A stretch of 64,000 bases of DNA from Levilactobacillus senmaizukei DSM 21775 = NBRC 103853 (GCF_001592085.1 NZ_BCWD01000002.1:1-64000); one strand, 5' to 3'; shown: positions 1 to 9,728, numbered from the stretch's first letter. Numbers and translations: made by a program. The notes: generated from the letters alone by a model not told the origin.

Positions 1-55
1 GATTGGCCACCTTTTTAATTTGGCCTAACTCGATTTCAAAGGAGCAAAATCCGTT

Positions 56-1222
56 TTGACAAAGAAATTTTCGTTTTTTTCTAGAAACATTATTTGTGTC
101 ATGGTAGCCACTTTCTGCTATCAATTTAGCATTCAAGCCGTTAACCCCTTAATGAATGGCTACGCCCGTAATTTAGGGATCAATAGTACCTTTGCCGGTA
201 TTATTGTGGGTGTGATGAGTATCACCTCAATGGTATTGAGACCCTTTGCCGGAAATCTAACCGATCGGATTTCTAAATATCGCTTAGCCCTAATCGGTGG
301 GAGCCTCTGCGCAATTAGTGATTTTGGTTACCTGGTCGCTTACAATCCCACTTGGCTGTTCGTCTTTAGAGTCGTCAACGGGTTAGGATTTGTTCTATGT
401 ACCGTGTGCCTGGCGACTTGGATGGCCTATTTAGCTCCCCGACAACACCTGGGCGCGGCGATGGGGTATTACGGCTTATTAAATGCGCTGGCCATGGCCA
501 TTGCTCCCGCCCTAGCCGTCAGCCTCTATCAGCACCTAGGTTATCAGTTCATTATTGTTCTGGCGGGCTTGAGTGCTGTAGCCATGGTTATCGTCATCCA
601 GTTCATCAATAATCGGGCCCAGCCTGCCGTGAGGCCAGCTGACCAGCACTTTAAGATTATCCAGCGCGATGCACTACCCGTAGCCATCATCTTTTCGTTG
701 CTGTCGATTCCCTACTTTGTTACCCAGGCGGACATTGTCATGTACGTTGCGGAGCGCCATCTGCCGATTACCGTCAGCTGGTTCTTCTTGTGTTACTCGC
801 TCACTTTGATTGTGATTCGGATCCTATTGAAAAACTATTTTGATACGATTTCATTTGGCGTTTGGTTCTTCATCTGCATCATTGCCACCATTGGTTATAT
901 TCTCCTACTAACAATCATGCAAAATAACTTTGAGATGATCCTGGCCGCTGGATTAATGGCCGTCGGGTTTGGCGTGATGGTTTCCGTTTCCCAGTCAACG
1001 GCTCTCTTATTAGCACCCATGGAAGAGCAGGGACTCGCTAACGCCACCTATTATCTGGGCAGCGATATTGGGATGTCACTTGGCCCCATCATTGGGGGTA
1101 TTCTACCCACGATATTCCCACTCAAATTCTTTTACCCCATGATGTTACTGATCGTTCCACTGACCGCAATTCTATATTTAAGCAATCGGCGTAAGTTGAA
1201 CGCGGCCGTGCAGAACAATTAA
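56..1222 (+). CDS. MFS transporter (drug/sugar efflux type)
   Basis: Major facilitator superfamily permease of 388 residues, a usual MFS length, with about 12 hydrophobic segments. The loop after the second segment, G66-N-L-T-D-R-I-S-K-Y-R, matches the MFS motif A pattern (GxLaDrxGrk) and supports the family. The start is TTG at 56, preceded by AAAGGAGC at the proper distance. The gene stands alone on the plus strand, with a divergent or convergent context on both sides. MFS proteins of this kind export small molecules by proton antiport. The substrate cannot be read from the sequence, and no adjacent regulator suggests one. Confidence 0.85.
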   Translation: MTKKFSFFSRNIICVMVATFCYQFSIQAVNPLMNGYARNLGINSTFAGIIVGVMSITSMVLRPFAGNLTDRISKYRLALIGGSLCAISDFGYLVAYNPTWLFVFRVVNGLGFVLCTVCLATWMAYLAPRQHLGAAMGYYGLLNALAMAIAPALAVSLYQHLGYQFIIVLAGLSAVAMVIVIQFINNRAQPAVRPADQHFKIIQRDALPVAIIFSLLSIPYFVTQADIVMYVAERHLPITVSWFFLCYSLTLIVIRILLKNYFDTISFGVWFFICIIATIGYILLLTIMQNNFEMILAAGLMAVGFGVMVSVSQSTALLLAPMEEQGLANATYYLGSDIGMSLGPIIGGILPTIFPLKFFYPMMLLIVPLTAILYLSNRRKLNAAVQNN

Positions 1223-1304
1223 AGTCGCATTATTTAAAATTGAATATATTCAAAATCTTTTGAAATAATCGGTGTTGCCGGATATTCGTCAACATCATTT
1301 TTTA

Positions 1305-1333
1305 TAATAAAAAAGAGGTAGCGTCAACTACCC
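1305..1333 (-). terminator. Intrinsic terminator of the small membrane protein gene
   Basis: Read on the minus strand, GGTAG and CTACC arms around a six-base loop are followed by a T-rich tail. It lies immediately after the stop of the 1339-1650 gene. Confidence 0.8.
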
Positions 1334-1338
1334 CCAAC

Positions 1339-1650
1339 CTATTCCCCAAAAATAATGGCAAGCAGGATCATCCCAGCTCCTCCCAGTACAAACATAAACA
1401 AACCATACGCAACCAGGAGACACCCGATAATGCCGACTCGATGTTGGGCCAACTTGGACGAGATATAGTCTCCCCAAGCCAGTAACGACGCGCCGTACAA
1501 GCCAAAGCCCAAATCATGTAATTTAGTCAAGCTCAAAAAAATAATCCCAGCTGTAAATAGCACGAGACCTGTGATCGGCATCACCCGATTAACCGCGGTC
1601 GGCGTGTACGTCCGGCTATATCGTTCCGAAAGTTTTCGATACCATGACAT
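1339..1650 (-). CDS. Small membrane protein, function unknown
   Basis: Protein of 103 residues when started at the ATG at 1650 (MSWYRKLSERY...), which has AAGGTGG just upstream. A longer frame reaches 1734 but would bury this ribosome binding site. Three hydrophobic segments follow a basic N-terminus, so it is probably an integral membrane protein with the N-terminus inside. No catalytic motif is visible and I do not recognise the family. It is monocistronic, with a terminator directly downstream. Confidence 0.65.
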   Translation of the reverse strand: MSWYRKLSERYSRTYTPTAVNRVMPITGLVLFTAGIIFLSLTKLHDLGFGLYGASLLAWGDYISSKLAQHRVGIIGCLLVAYGLFMFVLGGAGMILLAIIFGE

Positions 1651-1955
1651 ATGACCACCTTGTTTTATAGATAATTCCAGCTTTACAAGCGCGGAATATT
1701 GATGACCCGTGCTCTTTGACCCCATTGTATCCACTCGGCTGGGAATGCAATAATTGTCGAGGAAAAATTCAGGACTATCCTTGCTGAACTAATTATTTTA
1801 GACATCTGTTTCCCCCAACAATCAATCCTTATCATCTCAAGCCTGCTGATAAATAGCTTGATCCTCTAGCTAATAACCTTAGCCAAATGGAAATCCACGC
1901 TGCTCCATCCGATAGGTGCCAACGACGATCACTTTAAACTTCTTAGATATGTAAA

Positions 1956-2016
1956 GCACCCTGCGAGACTATTTACTGGTTAGTAACCATTAGATAATCT
2001 CGCAGGGTGCCTTTTG
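1956..2016. terminator. Long hairpin, probable terminator of the serine hydrolase gene
   Basis: GCACCCTGCGAGA and TCTCGCAGGGTGC form perfect 13-bp arms around a long loop. On the plus strand a CCTTTT tail follows; on the minus strand the tail (CTTTACAT) is weak. It sits just past the minus-strand stop at 2027. Confidence 0.6.
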
Positions 2017-2026
2017 TTAAGGGCTT

Positions 2027-2845
2027 TCAGCCCCGATGTCCATTTAAATAATTGACCACATCGCGTCCCAGCCGGTTCATCCCCCGGTACTGTTGGGCTT
2101 GCTTCCCCTGCTGAGCCATCACCACGACGATGTAGACGCCGTGCTTCGTCCGAAACAGACTGGCATCGTTCTGGACTCCCTTGGCCGGATACTCTCCGGT
2201 CTTGTTGAAGACCGTGGCGTGCTTAACCAACTTCGGTAGCTTGGAATGATTGCGACAGTGCCGCAACAACGTCAACATGCGATTATCGTACGTCTTCCCC
2301 AGTAATTGGTGACGATAGGTCTTACTGAGAAATTTGGTCAGATCGGCCACGGACGTATAGTTGTCGTGCCCCTTCGCCAGGGCCCGCGTGTCCATCATGT
2401 AGCGCCGAAGATGCGAGTGCTTAAATCCATAATGTTTCATCGTCTGATTAACCCGTTTGAACCCACCTAGCTTGTGAATGAGACGGTTAGTCGCCGCGTT
2501 ATCCGAATTGTGAATCATCCGTTTCAAATCGGTCTTGGTGGCCGTGGTCAGCTTCAGCTTATGCTGCTGCGCCCGTTTAAAAATCGTGAGCATCACGAAC
2601 ACCTTGATGGTGCTGGCCGACCGTTGACCACGAACTCGTTGGTTGCCCGCGGTAACCGCCAGTGGTTGCCGGCCTAACCGGGTAACCTTGACCGACCACC
2701 GACCGTGCGCGGCCTTCATATCCCGTTTAGCAATTCTCTGAATAGCCGCCGGTTGAGCGGCCTTCGCCTTGGCTTGAACCCCGATTGCCGGCCACAACAG
2801 ACCAGCTAGTAACATCACTATTAAACCTAACCTTAACCGTCTCAT
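2027..2845 (-). CDS. Secreted class A beta-lactamase-fold serine hydrolase
   Basis: A 272-residue exported protein with an N-terminal signal sequence (basic MRRLRLG, hydrophobic core to about residue 24). The three penicilloyl-serine transferase motifs are present in order: S78-T-I-K81 with the nucleophile serine, S114-D-N116, and K215-T-G217. The fold is therefore that of class A beta-lactamases and related DD-peptidases. I do not see the Glu166-type deacylation motif (ExxxN) at the expected place (the region reads D-T-R-A-L-A-K-G-H-D-N), so a true beta-lactamase is unlikely. Such proteins in lactobacilli are usually annotated only as serine hydrolases. It is monocistronic. Confidence 0.8.
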   Translation of the reverse strand: MRRLRLGLIVMLLAGLLWPAIGVQAKAKAAQPAAIQRIAKRDMKAAHGRWSVKVTRLGRQPLAVTAGNQRVRGQRSASTIKVFVMLTIFKRAQQHKLKLTTATKTDLKRMIHNSDNAATNRLIHKLGGFKRVNQTMKHYGFKHSHLRRYMMDTRALAKGHDNYTSVADLTKFLSKTYRHQLLGKTYDNRMLTLLRHCRNHSKLPKLVKHATVFNKTGEYPAKGVQNDASLFRTKHGVYIVVVMAQQGKQAQQYRGMNRLGRDVVNYLNGHRG

Positions 2846-3090
2846 TTGTTTACTCCTAACGTAGATACTGGCGCACGAAGCCCTTGGTCACCAACCATTC
2901 GGTTCTCATGCCATCACCTAAATCCTTGGTATCCTCAGCCAACTTTCTGCAGTATTTGTTGCCAATAAGCTATGCATAATGGCTTAAGTATAGGTGAAAA
3001 ATTAATGAACCGCAATGTCATTTCGATAGCGATCTATTCACAGGAAGACAGACCTGATCGTCCCTCTGTTTAAGCTAGTCCGACTCCACG

Positions 3091-3121
3091 AAAAAGGCCG
3101 CCCCGATGTGCGAGGCGGCCG
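3091..3121 (-). terminator. Intrinsic terminator of the UvrA-like gene
   Basis: On the minus strand, GGCCGCC and GGCGGCC arms are followed by TTTTT. It lies about 75 bases past the stop at 3196. Confidence 0.85.
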
Positions 3122-3195
3122 TGAATTCATTGAAATAATCTGTGTACCTACAATAGGTTCTGCGGAACACCTAAGCACCGGTGATTTTTGCGCGG

Positions 3196-5742
3196 CTAGC
3201 TTCGCCCAGCTAAATGGAATTTTTCAAAATGGGCCTTTAGGTAATCCAACGTTAGACTCTTAGTGGTCTTGATCAGTTGTTGCGGCTCGCCGCTAGCCAT
3301 CAACCGGCCACCAGCTTGCCCACCCTTAGGGCCGAGATCAATCAGATAATCGGCGTTAGCCATCAGATCGAGGTCATGCGTGATGATAATAATCGTGGCC
3401 CCCTTGGCCTTCAGACTGTTAATCACACCCAGTAACGTTTGCACATCTTGGGGATGTAAGCCGACGGAGGGTTCGTCAAAGATAAACAGGGTCTTACCTT
3501 GGCGCTTGTTCAAGTGGCTCATGAGCTTTAACCGCTGGGCTTCCCCACCGGACAGGCTCGGCGTACTTTCGCCTAAATGCAGGTAACCCAGCCCCATTTC
3601 ATCCAGCAATTGGAGCTGCTTCTCAATCTTCGGTACCGTTTCAAAGACGGGTAACGCCTCACGGACCGATAAGTTCAACAGGTCGACAATATTGTAGCCG
3701 TGCCAGCGAATCTGTGGAATCTCGTCCTTATACCGCGCGCCATGGCAGTAAGGGCAGACCTCTTCCATGTCCGGCAAATATTGAATATCCAGGGTAATGG
3801 TGCCCAGTCCGCCACACTGCTCACACGCACCCTGCTTATTATTATACGAGAAGTGAGCGATTCCAAATTTCTTGGCCTTAGCTTCTGGTAAATCTGCAAA
3901 CAGTCGGCGCAAATTATCCATAATGGTCGTGTAGGTGGCAATCGTCGAGCGGGCATTCTTCCCAATTGGCTTGGCATCCACCGACACCACGTCTTTCAAA
4001 TGGGTCTTCAGAGTCGTCACCTGCTTGGGTAGGGCGGCCTTAGCATTCGCCGCCTGAATCGCCGGCACCAGGCTGTCCAAGATCAAACTCGTCTTACCAG
4101 CACCAGAGAACCCGGTAACCGCAGTGATTTCATTGCCCGGAATGGTCACAGCCACGTCATGTAGATTAAAGTAGTCCTGAACCTCAAAATGCGTGGTGAG
4201 GTCGCTAGCTTTCTGACTAGCGGGTACCTTGTCATGCATGATCTTAGCCTGACCCGAAATGTAGGGCCCAATCAGTGACTGGGGATTGCCCACGAGATCG
4301 TTGGGCGTTCCTTCGGCAATGATTTGACCACCGGCATCCCCCGACCCAGGGCCAATCTCAATCACCCAGTCGGCCGCTGAAATGATGTCGACTTCATGGT
4401 CGACCACCACCAAGGAATTTCCTTGGGCAATCAACTCCCGAAAAATTCGGATGAGTCCTTCAACGTTATCGGGATGCAACCCAATGGAGGGTTCGTCCAG
4501 CACGTACAGAACGCCCGTGGTCTCCGTCCGAATGGTCTTGGCTAGTTGAAGCCGTTGGAGTTCACCGGTCGACAGCGTGTTGCCGTTCCGCGATAGGGTC
4601 AAATAGTCCAGCCCCAATTCCAGCAAGGGCCGCAACGTATCCGTCAGATTCTTGAAGAGCACGTCAGCCATGGCTTTCATCTCGGCTGGCAACTCAGCTT
4701 GAGCCGCCGCTTGCCACTCGGACAATGACCCCAAGGTCAGGTCAGATACCTCCGCAATATTTTTACCCCCAACTAGTTGGGTCAAGAGTTCCGGATTCAG
4801 CCGCGTCCCGTGACAGGTCGGGCACACCGCGAAGTGGAAAAATTCGTTAACCTTCTTGATGGCCCGATCGCTCTTCACCGTCTTCAGGGAATCGTAGACG
4901 GCCTCGTGGGCATTCTCATACAGCGTCTTGTCGGTATGAAACACCCGTCCGGTCGAGGTTCGAAAGTCCACGGGATACTGCTTCTTGTCACCGTTGAGGA
5001 CGATGTCCTTCTCCCGGTCGGTGAGATCCTTGTAGGGCACGTCGATACGGACCCCCAGCGTTTCTGCCACCGTCGGCATAAAGTTGCGGCCGGGCAGATG
5101 CCAGGAGGCCACGACCCCTTCCGATAGACTGAGGCTCGGATCGCCGATCAGTTTATCCTCGTCTAAGGTCTGAACCGTCCCCGTCCCATGACATTCGGGG
5201 CAGGCACCGCCGGAATTAAAGGCAAAGTCTTCGGCCGATCTCGCCATAAACTCGACGCCACACTCCGGACAGGTCACGTAACCCATCTTACTGTCCGCGC
5301 CACCCGGTAGATCCATGGCCTGGGCCACTTTCAGGCTGGGGGCAATCCGGTGACCATTGGGACAAACCATCGACCCAAGGCGTGAGAAGATGAGGCGGAC
5401 GACGTTAAACAATTCACTCATCGACCCCACCGTCGAGCGCTCGGAGGGGACTCCCGGCCGCTGCCGCAGGGCGATAGCGGATGGAATGTGCCGAACCTCT
5501 TGGACCTGCGACCGCTTGCTTTGGCCGATCCGCCGCCTGGTATAGGTGGATAGCGCCTCTAAGTACCGCCGCGACCCCTCCGCATACAAGATGCCCATGG
5601 CCAAGGAACTCTTCCCGGAGCCCGAGGGACCCGAGATAGCCACAAACTGATTCAACGGAATGTCCACGTCAATATTCTTTAAGTTATGGACGTTCCCACC
5701 ACGTACACTAATATGTTCACGTTGTTTATCACTCGTTGTCAT
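3196..5742 (-). CDS. UvrA paralogue (short, UvrA2-type excinuclease ATPase)
   Basis: An 848-residue protein with two ABC ATPase modules in UvrA arrangement. Module 1 has Walker A G38-PSGSGKSS, CxxC zinc-finger pairs (C-P-E-C twice, around residues 150-190), signature L-S-T-G-E-L-Q-R near 395 and Walker B V-L-D-E-P-S near 417. Module 2 has Walker A G-F-S-G-A-G-K-T near 545, C-E-Q-C and C-P-Y-C near 640-665, signature L-S-G-G-E-A-Q-R near 730 and F-D-E-P-S-V-G-L-H-P. Canonical UvrA is about 940-950 residues, and the shortfall fits paralogues lacking the UvrB-binding part. It probably binds DNA lesions or DNA-binding drugs, but the role is not established. No uvrB is nearby. Confidence 0.85.
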   Translation of the reverse strand: MTTSDKQREHISVRGGNVHNLKNIDVDIPLNQFVAISGPSGSGKSSLAMGILYAEGSRRYLEALSTYTRRRIGQSKRSQVQEVRHIPSAIALRQRPGVPSERSTVGSMSELFNVVRLIFSRLGSMVCPNGHRIAPSLKVAQAMDLPGGADSKMGYVTCPECGVEFMARSAEDFAFNSGGACPECHGTGTVQTLDEDKLIGDPSLSLSEGVVASWHLPGRNFMPTVAETLGVRIDVPYKDLTDREKDIVLNGDKKQYPVDFRTSTGRVFHTDKTLYENAHEAVYDSLKTVKSDRAIKKVNEFFHFAVCPTCHGTRLNPELLTQLVGGKNIAEVSDLTLGSLSEWQAAAQAELPAEMKAMADVLFKNLTDTLRPLLELGLDYLTLSRNGNTLSTGELQRLQLAKTIRTETTGVLYVLDEPSIGLHPDNVEGLIRIFRELIAQGNSLVVVDHEVDIISAADWVIEIGPGSGDAGGQIIAEGTPNDLVGNPQSLIGPYISGQAKIMHDKVPASQKASDLTTHFEVQDYFNLHDVAVTIPGNEITAVTGFSGAGKTSLILDSLVPAIQAANAKAALPKQVTTLKTHLKDVVSVDAKPIGKNARSTIATYTTIMDNLRRLFADLPEAKAKKFGIAHFSYNNKQGACEQCGGLGTITLDIQYLPDMEEVCPYCHGARYKDEIPQIRWHGYNIVDLLNLSVREALPVFETVPKIEKQLQLLDEMGLGYLHLGESTPSLSGGEAQRLKLMSHLNKRQGKTLFIFDEPSVGLHPQDVQTLLGVINSLKAKGATIIIITHDLDLMANADYLIDLGPKGGQAGGRLMASGEPQQLIKTTKSLTLDYLKAHFEKFHLAGRS

Positions 5743-5998
5743 ACTTGCCCACCTTTACCTTTAGTTCCGTTCATGATACTTATCATTTTAAACCATCCGG
5801 TAACGTTACAGTCAAGCTTAGGAGTAAAAACTGGCCATTCTTCTTGTTGGTGTCTCAGCTCCCGCTATAGTTACCCCGATTATCAAGGGCCTCACGCGAG
5901 AATTGATCACCAATCACAGGTACCTCCAGTATCTCTTAAGGCAACAATCAAAATAACTTCAAAAACTTATTGATTGTCACCTCGCTTAAAAAATATGT
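5743..5998. other. Intergenic stretch upstream of the UvrA-like gene
   Basis: It holds the minus-strand promoter region of the UvrA-like gene. I see no convincing gene; the only open frame over it has no ribosome binding site and no recognisable product. Confidence 0.5.
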
Positions 5999-6040
5999 AA
6001 AACTGGTTACGGAAAATCGTCAAGTTTCCATAACCAGTTT
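5999..6040. terminator. Intrinsic terminator after the 85-residue hypothetical gene
   Basis: AACTGGTTA and TAACCAGTT arms, extended by GGAAA/TTTCC, form a long hairpin. On the minus strand it is followed by an A/T-rich tail containing T runs. Confidence 0.75.
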
Positions 6041-6137
6041 CTAATTTGGTAAATATCTAATTGCGAGCAAAGACCTTTCAGGCCTGTTCGTTTTGCTATA
6101 GCGGATATGCTCTTTAATTTACTGCAGGCACACTGGT

Positions 6138-6395
6138 TTAACTAGCGTCTGCATCTTCCTGTACAAACGTATGCTTGTCATCCAACACATACTGGAACTC
6201 AACGGTGTTCAACATCAAGCTAGCCTTGAACAACGCCTTGATACCCTGTTCGTTACTCATGACCACAAAGAATTCCCGATCGGTGCCACTAACTCGTTGG
6301 AAAGTCTCGTACTCGCCAGTGAAACCTTCTTTGCGAAATAGACCAATAATCTTCATCATTTCAACCTGGGTAACTGCTTTTTCTGCCAAATTCAA
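6138..6395 (-). CDS. Small hypothetical protein, 85 residues
   Basis: A soluble acidic protein with no signal peptide or membrane segment. Upstream of the start the minus strand reads AAGAGAGAAAAGAG, a plausible ribosome binding region. The pattern (helical N-terminus, then strand-like segments such as R-E-F-F-V-V-M and E-F-Q-Y-V-L) suggests a compact alpha/beta domain. I do not recognise the family. It is monocistronic between two terminators and lies downstream of gpmA. Confidence 0.6.
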   Translation of the reverse strand: MNLAEKAVTQVEMMKIIGLFRKEGFTGEYETFQRVSGTDREFFVVMSNEQGIKALFKASLMLNTVEFQYVLDDKHTFVQEDADAS

Positions 6396-6456
6396 TCTCT
6401 TTTCTCTCTTAAAGTAAGTTGCTAATTATCTATACTGCTAGCCAGTTTCAGGCCAC

Positions 6457-6486
6457 GAAAAAGCCGCCCCACAACTGAGGCGGCTC
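6457..6486 (-). terminator. Intrinsic terminator of gpmA
   Basis: On the minus strand, AGCCGCC and GGCGGCT arms are followed by TTTTT, fifteen bases after the gpmA stop. Confidence 0.9.
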
Positions 6487-6500
6487 TGAGTCCGTTGGAA

Positions 6501-7193
6501 TTACTTACCCAACTTCGTCTTGTTAGTCATGTTTAACTTGTCATCAAAGTCGTAGACAACTGGTTCACCGGTTGCCATTTCGAGGTTCATGATGTCATCG
6601 TCGGAGATCCGTTCGATGTACTTGCTCAAAGCACGGAGTGAGTTACCGTGGGCAGCGATGATGACGTTCTTGCCATCGAGTAACTTAGGTGCGATTTGGT
6701 CTTCCCAGAATGGCATAACCCGTTCCAAGGTAACCTTCAAGTTTTCACCACCGGGTACGATGTTAGGGTCCAAGTTAGCGTAACGGGGGTCCTTAACCGC
6801 AGAACCTTCGGCGTCAGCATCCAAAAGTGGAGGTAAAACATCGTATGAACGACGCCAGATGTGGACTTGGTCGTCACCGTACTTTTCAGCGGTTTCAGCC
6901 TTGTTCAAGCCTTGTAAGGCCCCATAATGACGTTCGTTCAAGCGCCAAGTCTTCGTTTCCGGAATCCAAAGTTGGTCGGATTCTTCCAAAACGTAGTGTA
7001 ACGTCTTGATTGCTCGCTTAAGAACTGACGTGTAGGCGTAGTCAAACTTCAGGCCAGATTCCTTGATCTTGTTACCTGCAGCCTTGGCTTCTTCAACACC
7101 CTTTTCACTTAAATCAACGTCAACCCAGCCAGTAAACTTGTTGGATAAGTTCCATTCACTTTGACCGTGGCGAATCAGTACTAATTTTGCCAT
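6501..7193 (-). CDS. gpmA: 2,3-bisphosphoglycerate-dependent phosphoglycerate mutase
   Basis: Interconverts 3- and 2-phosphoglycerate in glycolysis or the lower phosphoketolase pathway, in the cytosol. At 230 residues it matches the dPGM family. The L-I-R-H-G motif near the N-terminus supplies the phosphorylated His9; E87 in N-E-R-H-Y-G is the usual acid/base residue; H182 in A-A-H-G-N-S is the second active-site histidine. A purine-rich ribosome binding site (AAGAAAGAGG) lies upstream on the minus strand. It is monocistronic with its own terminator. Codon use looks strongly optimised (many GTT, AAG, TTC), as expected for a highly expressed glycolytic gene. Confidence 0.96.
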   Translation of the reverse strand: MAKLVLIRHGQSEWNLSNKFTGWVDVDLSEKGVEEAKAAGNKIKESGLKFDYAYTSVLKRAIKTLHYVLEESDQLWIPETKTWRLNERHYGALQGLNKAETAEKYGDDQVHIWRRSYDVLPPLLDADAEGSAVKDPRYANLDPNIVPGGENLKVTLERVMPFWEDQIAPKLLDGKNVIIAAHGNSLRALSKYIERISDDDIMNLEMATGEPVVYDFDDKLNMTNKTKLGK

Positions 7194-7260
7194 CCCTTAA
7201 AACCTCTTTCTTCTTTAGAATACTTTGCCATTTTACACTATCTAGCCCAAAATTTCAGCC

Positions 7261-8394
7261 TTATTCGTCTTTTCCATCATCCCGATTTCTCGATGGTAAA
7301 CGATAGTCCTTTAATTTCTGGACATCCACGTGCGGCGGCTGGTGTAACCCATGAACCGGCTTAACCCCCAAAATATCCAGGAAGAACGTGAAGATTGGCA
7401 CCCCAACGATCAGGCCCCAGACGCCAAAGAGCTGTTCCCCCGCCAATAGGACGACGAAAGTGTAGAAAATTGGCAGTTCGGTTCGACTGGACATAAACTT
7501 GGGATTCAAAACGTAGGCTTCTAACGCGTGGACCACAACTACCATGACTAAGATATAAATCACGTAACGGAAGCCACCAACGGAATACCCTAAGATGGTC
7601 AATGGAATAATCGATACGATAACTCCGGCCACCGGAATCAGGCTCAGAATAAAAATCATAATAGCCAACGTTGGTAGCTGCGGCATCTTCATAAAAGCCA
7701 GCACGATGGTGGTAATCACCGTATTGCAAAGCGCGATGAAGAATTGGGCTTCCAGGACTACCCCGAAAGTATTAACAAACTTTGAGGCGAAAAAGTTAAT
7801 ATCCTGGAAAACCCAGCCATAGGTACTGGTTAAGAAGCGCTTGGAGAAGGCCGCCATCTGCTTATTCTCAATGGTAAAGAAGTAACTCAAAATCATCGAC
7901 ATAAACAGGGTGACCCCAAACGACCCAATCGTCGAGATGTAAGTTAAGACCACCTTGGCCCCACTTTGAACTTGACTCATGATATTCGAGTTATTGATAT
8001 ATTCCGTGGCATAACGAATAATCTCGTTTTGGTCGTTCCCGGGTTGCTGGTAGAACTTATACAGGTTCTCCACCCCGTGGACCGACGACGTTAAGAGTTG
8101 CGGAAGATACGTGGTGATTGCCCCATACAGGCCCCCCAGAATCAACAAGTACGCGACCGTAACGATGATCCCCGCCGGAATCTTCACGAACCGGTGAACA
8201 AACTTCACCAGTTGTAGAACTAAGAAGGTGAAAATGAAGGTTAATAGAATCATATTCATTTCCGACCGGATTAGCCACAGAATAAAGATTAAGACGACCA
8301 ACACCGTAAACCGGCGCAATCTGACATTATCAACAAACCGTTGCCATAAACTCACTTCTGAACCGCCCCTATCTACTTTTTTCGGTAGTTTCAT
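7261..8394 (-). CDS. AI-2E family (PerM/YdbI-type) membrane permease
   Basis: A 377-residue polytopic protein with about eight transmembrane segments in the order typical of the AI-2E transporter family: two N-terminal segments, a large extracytoplasmic region (residues 100-145) and a C-terminal bundle containing P-x-P-T-L-A and G-L-I-V-G-V-P-I-F, the family's C-terminal glycine/proline signature. Family members have been linked to autoinducer-2 export or Na+/H+ antiport; the substrate here is unknown. The C-terminal tail is charged and cytosolic. No clear ribosome binding site is seen before the ATG at 8394. The gene is tandem with gpmA but separated by about 67 bp. Confidence 0.85.
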   Translation of the reverse strand: MKLPKKVDRGGSEVSLWQRFVDNVRLRRFTVLVVLIFILWLIRSEMNMILLTFIFTFLVLQLVKFVHRFVKIPAGIIVTVAYLLILGGLYGAITTYLPQLLTSSVHGVENLYKFYQQPGNDQNEIIRYATEYINNSNIMSQVQSGAKVVLTYISTIGSFGVTLFMSMILSYFFTIENKQMAAFSKRFLTSTYGWVFQDINFFASKFVNTFGVVLEAQFFIALCNTVITTIVLAFMKMPQLPTLAIMIFILSLIPVAGVIVSIIPLTILGYSVGGFRYVIYILVMVVVVHALEAYVLNPKFMSSRTELPIFYTFVVLLAGEQLFGVWGLIVGVPIFTFFLDILGVKPVHGLHQPPHVDVQKLKDYRLPSRNRDDGKDE

Positions 8395-8441
8395 TCTACG
8401 CTATTTGCCGTTAATTCCCTAGACATTTAACCAAGGACAAC

Positions 8442-8472
8442 AAAAAAGTCTGAACCCAATTGGATTCAGACT
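8442..8472 (-). terminator. Intrinsic terminator of the ROK regulator gene
   Basis: AGTCTGAA and TTCAGACT arms around CCAATTGG, followed on the minus strand by TTTTTTG. Confidence 0.9.
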
Positions 8473-8543
8473 TTCAGTCACTCGGCCATCGTTCGGCACC
8501 GCTCACTGGCGGCATGCCCAACCGACTCGACAACCAAATTTGC

Positions 8544-9728
8544 TTACGATTCAACTCCCTCTAACACAGCCGACCGTTGATTCCCAAAGGTTAGTTGCAG
8601 GTCATCCAATCCCAATGCCTTATGAATAATGGCGGATGCGCCACCCAGTAATGAGGCCTCTTTAGCATTTTTAGTTAAGAGTAATGGGGCTTTCCGTAAG
8701 ATGGCCATTTGGCCCACGTAGTCCCGCACTTTGTCCATCAATTCTGGTAGTAATTCCAGGATTGGGGCGTTAACGATAATCGCATCCGGCGCGAAGGTGT
8801 TGGAAATATTTCCCAGGACCTTCGCCAGGTAGTAGGCAAATTCATCGAGGATCGACAGTAGTTCTGGCCGATGACCCAGGTAATCTCGCCGAATGCGGTT
8901 AACATCTACCCGGTCAATCTTTTGATAAGCCATGATCCGTTGTAGAACTGGTCCTTCGGCAACGTAATGGTTGACCGTTTCCATATTTTCTTCATGGTAG
9001 CGGTCGGCCAACGGACAGGTTCCGATGTTCCCAGCTTCTCCATTGTGTCCTCGGTAGAGCCGGTCGTCGGTCACAATCCCTGCGGCTACTTGGTCACGGA
9101 TGGTCACTGAAATCAGGTTGTGATAGAGGCCTTCCCCGGCGAAGTCCCGTTCATAAATTGCGGATTCACTAGCCAGGTTTTCCAGCACAACGGGAACTTG
9201 GAACTTGTCGCTGAAGTACTTCGCGAGGTCAAAGTTCTTGAACCCCTTCAACGAAGCCGCCAGGATTTGGTTATCGTAAATAACTCCATCCAGGCCAAAC
9301 GCAATCCCTAACAAGCGGTTTTCGTTGGCACTCATCGTGGCCGAGATCCGGTCATCAATCATGTCCAGCACCGTTGTTAAATCAACGTCACGCGTGGATA
9401 CACTTTCATAATTCTCAGATTTCCCGTCCAACCGGCAGGTAATCATTGAGAAGCGTGACCGCAAAATATTAATACTGATGACATAACCATACCCCACGTT
9501 TAGTAATGCCATAACTGGTTTACGCCCACCATTCCGGGTACTTACTCCGTGACCAACCTCACGGATTAACCCTTCATGTAGCAGTTGACTATAAATATCA
9601 GAAACCGTCACTTTGTTTAAACTCAGATTCCGTGAAATCTGACTACGAGAAATTGGTCCAGAGTTTACAATTTGTTGTAGAACTTGCTTTTCATTAGTCG
9701 TACGCATGATGTGTTTGTTGATAATCAT
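8544..9728 (-). CDS. ROK family transcriptional regulator (XylR/NagC type)
   Basis: A 394-residue sugar-responsive repressor. Residues 10-60 form a winged helix-turn-helix (I-S-R-S-Q-I-S-R-N-L-S-L-N-K-V-T-V-S-D-I). The rest is a ROK sugar-kinase-like domain with H-N-G-E-A-G-N-I-G. The cysteine cluster (CxCGxxGC) that binds zinc in many ROK proteins is not present; only one Cys follows the HxGExG segment. No sugar catabolic genes are adjacent, so the effector is unknown. A near-consensus cre lies about 200 bp upstream. The start is uncertain: an ATG 21 bases downstream is an alternative, and neither has a strong ribosome binding site. Confidence 0.85.
   Translation of the reverse strand: MIINKHIMRTTNEKQVLQQIVNSGPISRSQISRNLSLNKVTVSDIYSQLLHEGLIREVGHGVSTRNGGRKPVMALLNVGYGYVISINILRSRFSMITCRLDGKSENYESVSTRDVDLTTVLDMIDDRISATMSANENRLLGIAFGLDGVIYDNQILAASLKGFKNFDLAKYFSDKFQVPVVLENLASESAIYERDFAGEGLYHNLISVTIRDQVAAGIVTDDRLYRGHNGEAGNIGTCPLADRYHEENMETVNHYVAEGPVLQRIMAYQKIDRVDVNRIRRDYLGHRPELLSILDEFAYYLAKVLGNISNTFAPDAIIVNAPILELLPELMDKVRDYVGQMAILRKAPLLLTKNAKEASLLGGASAIIHKALGLDDLQLTFGNQRSAVLEGVES

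Noticed and set aside
397-612. Frame inside the MFS gene
   Set aside because: A shadow in another frame of the real gene; lacks independent signals.
2027-2845. Beta-lactamase resistance gene
   Set aside because: The S-x-x-K, S-D-N and K-T-G motifs are present, but the E166-type deacylation motif is not seen, so I call it a serine hydrolase.
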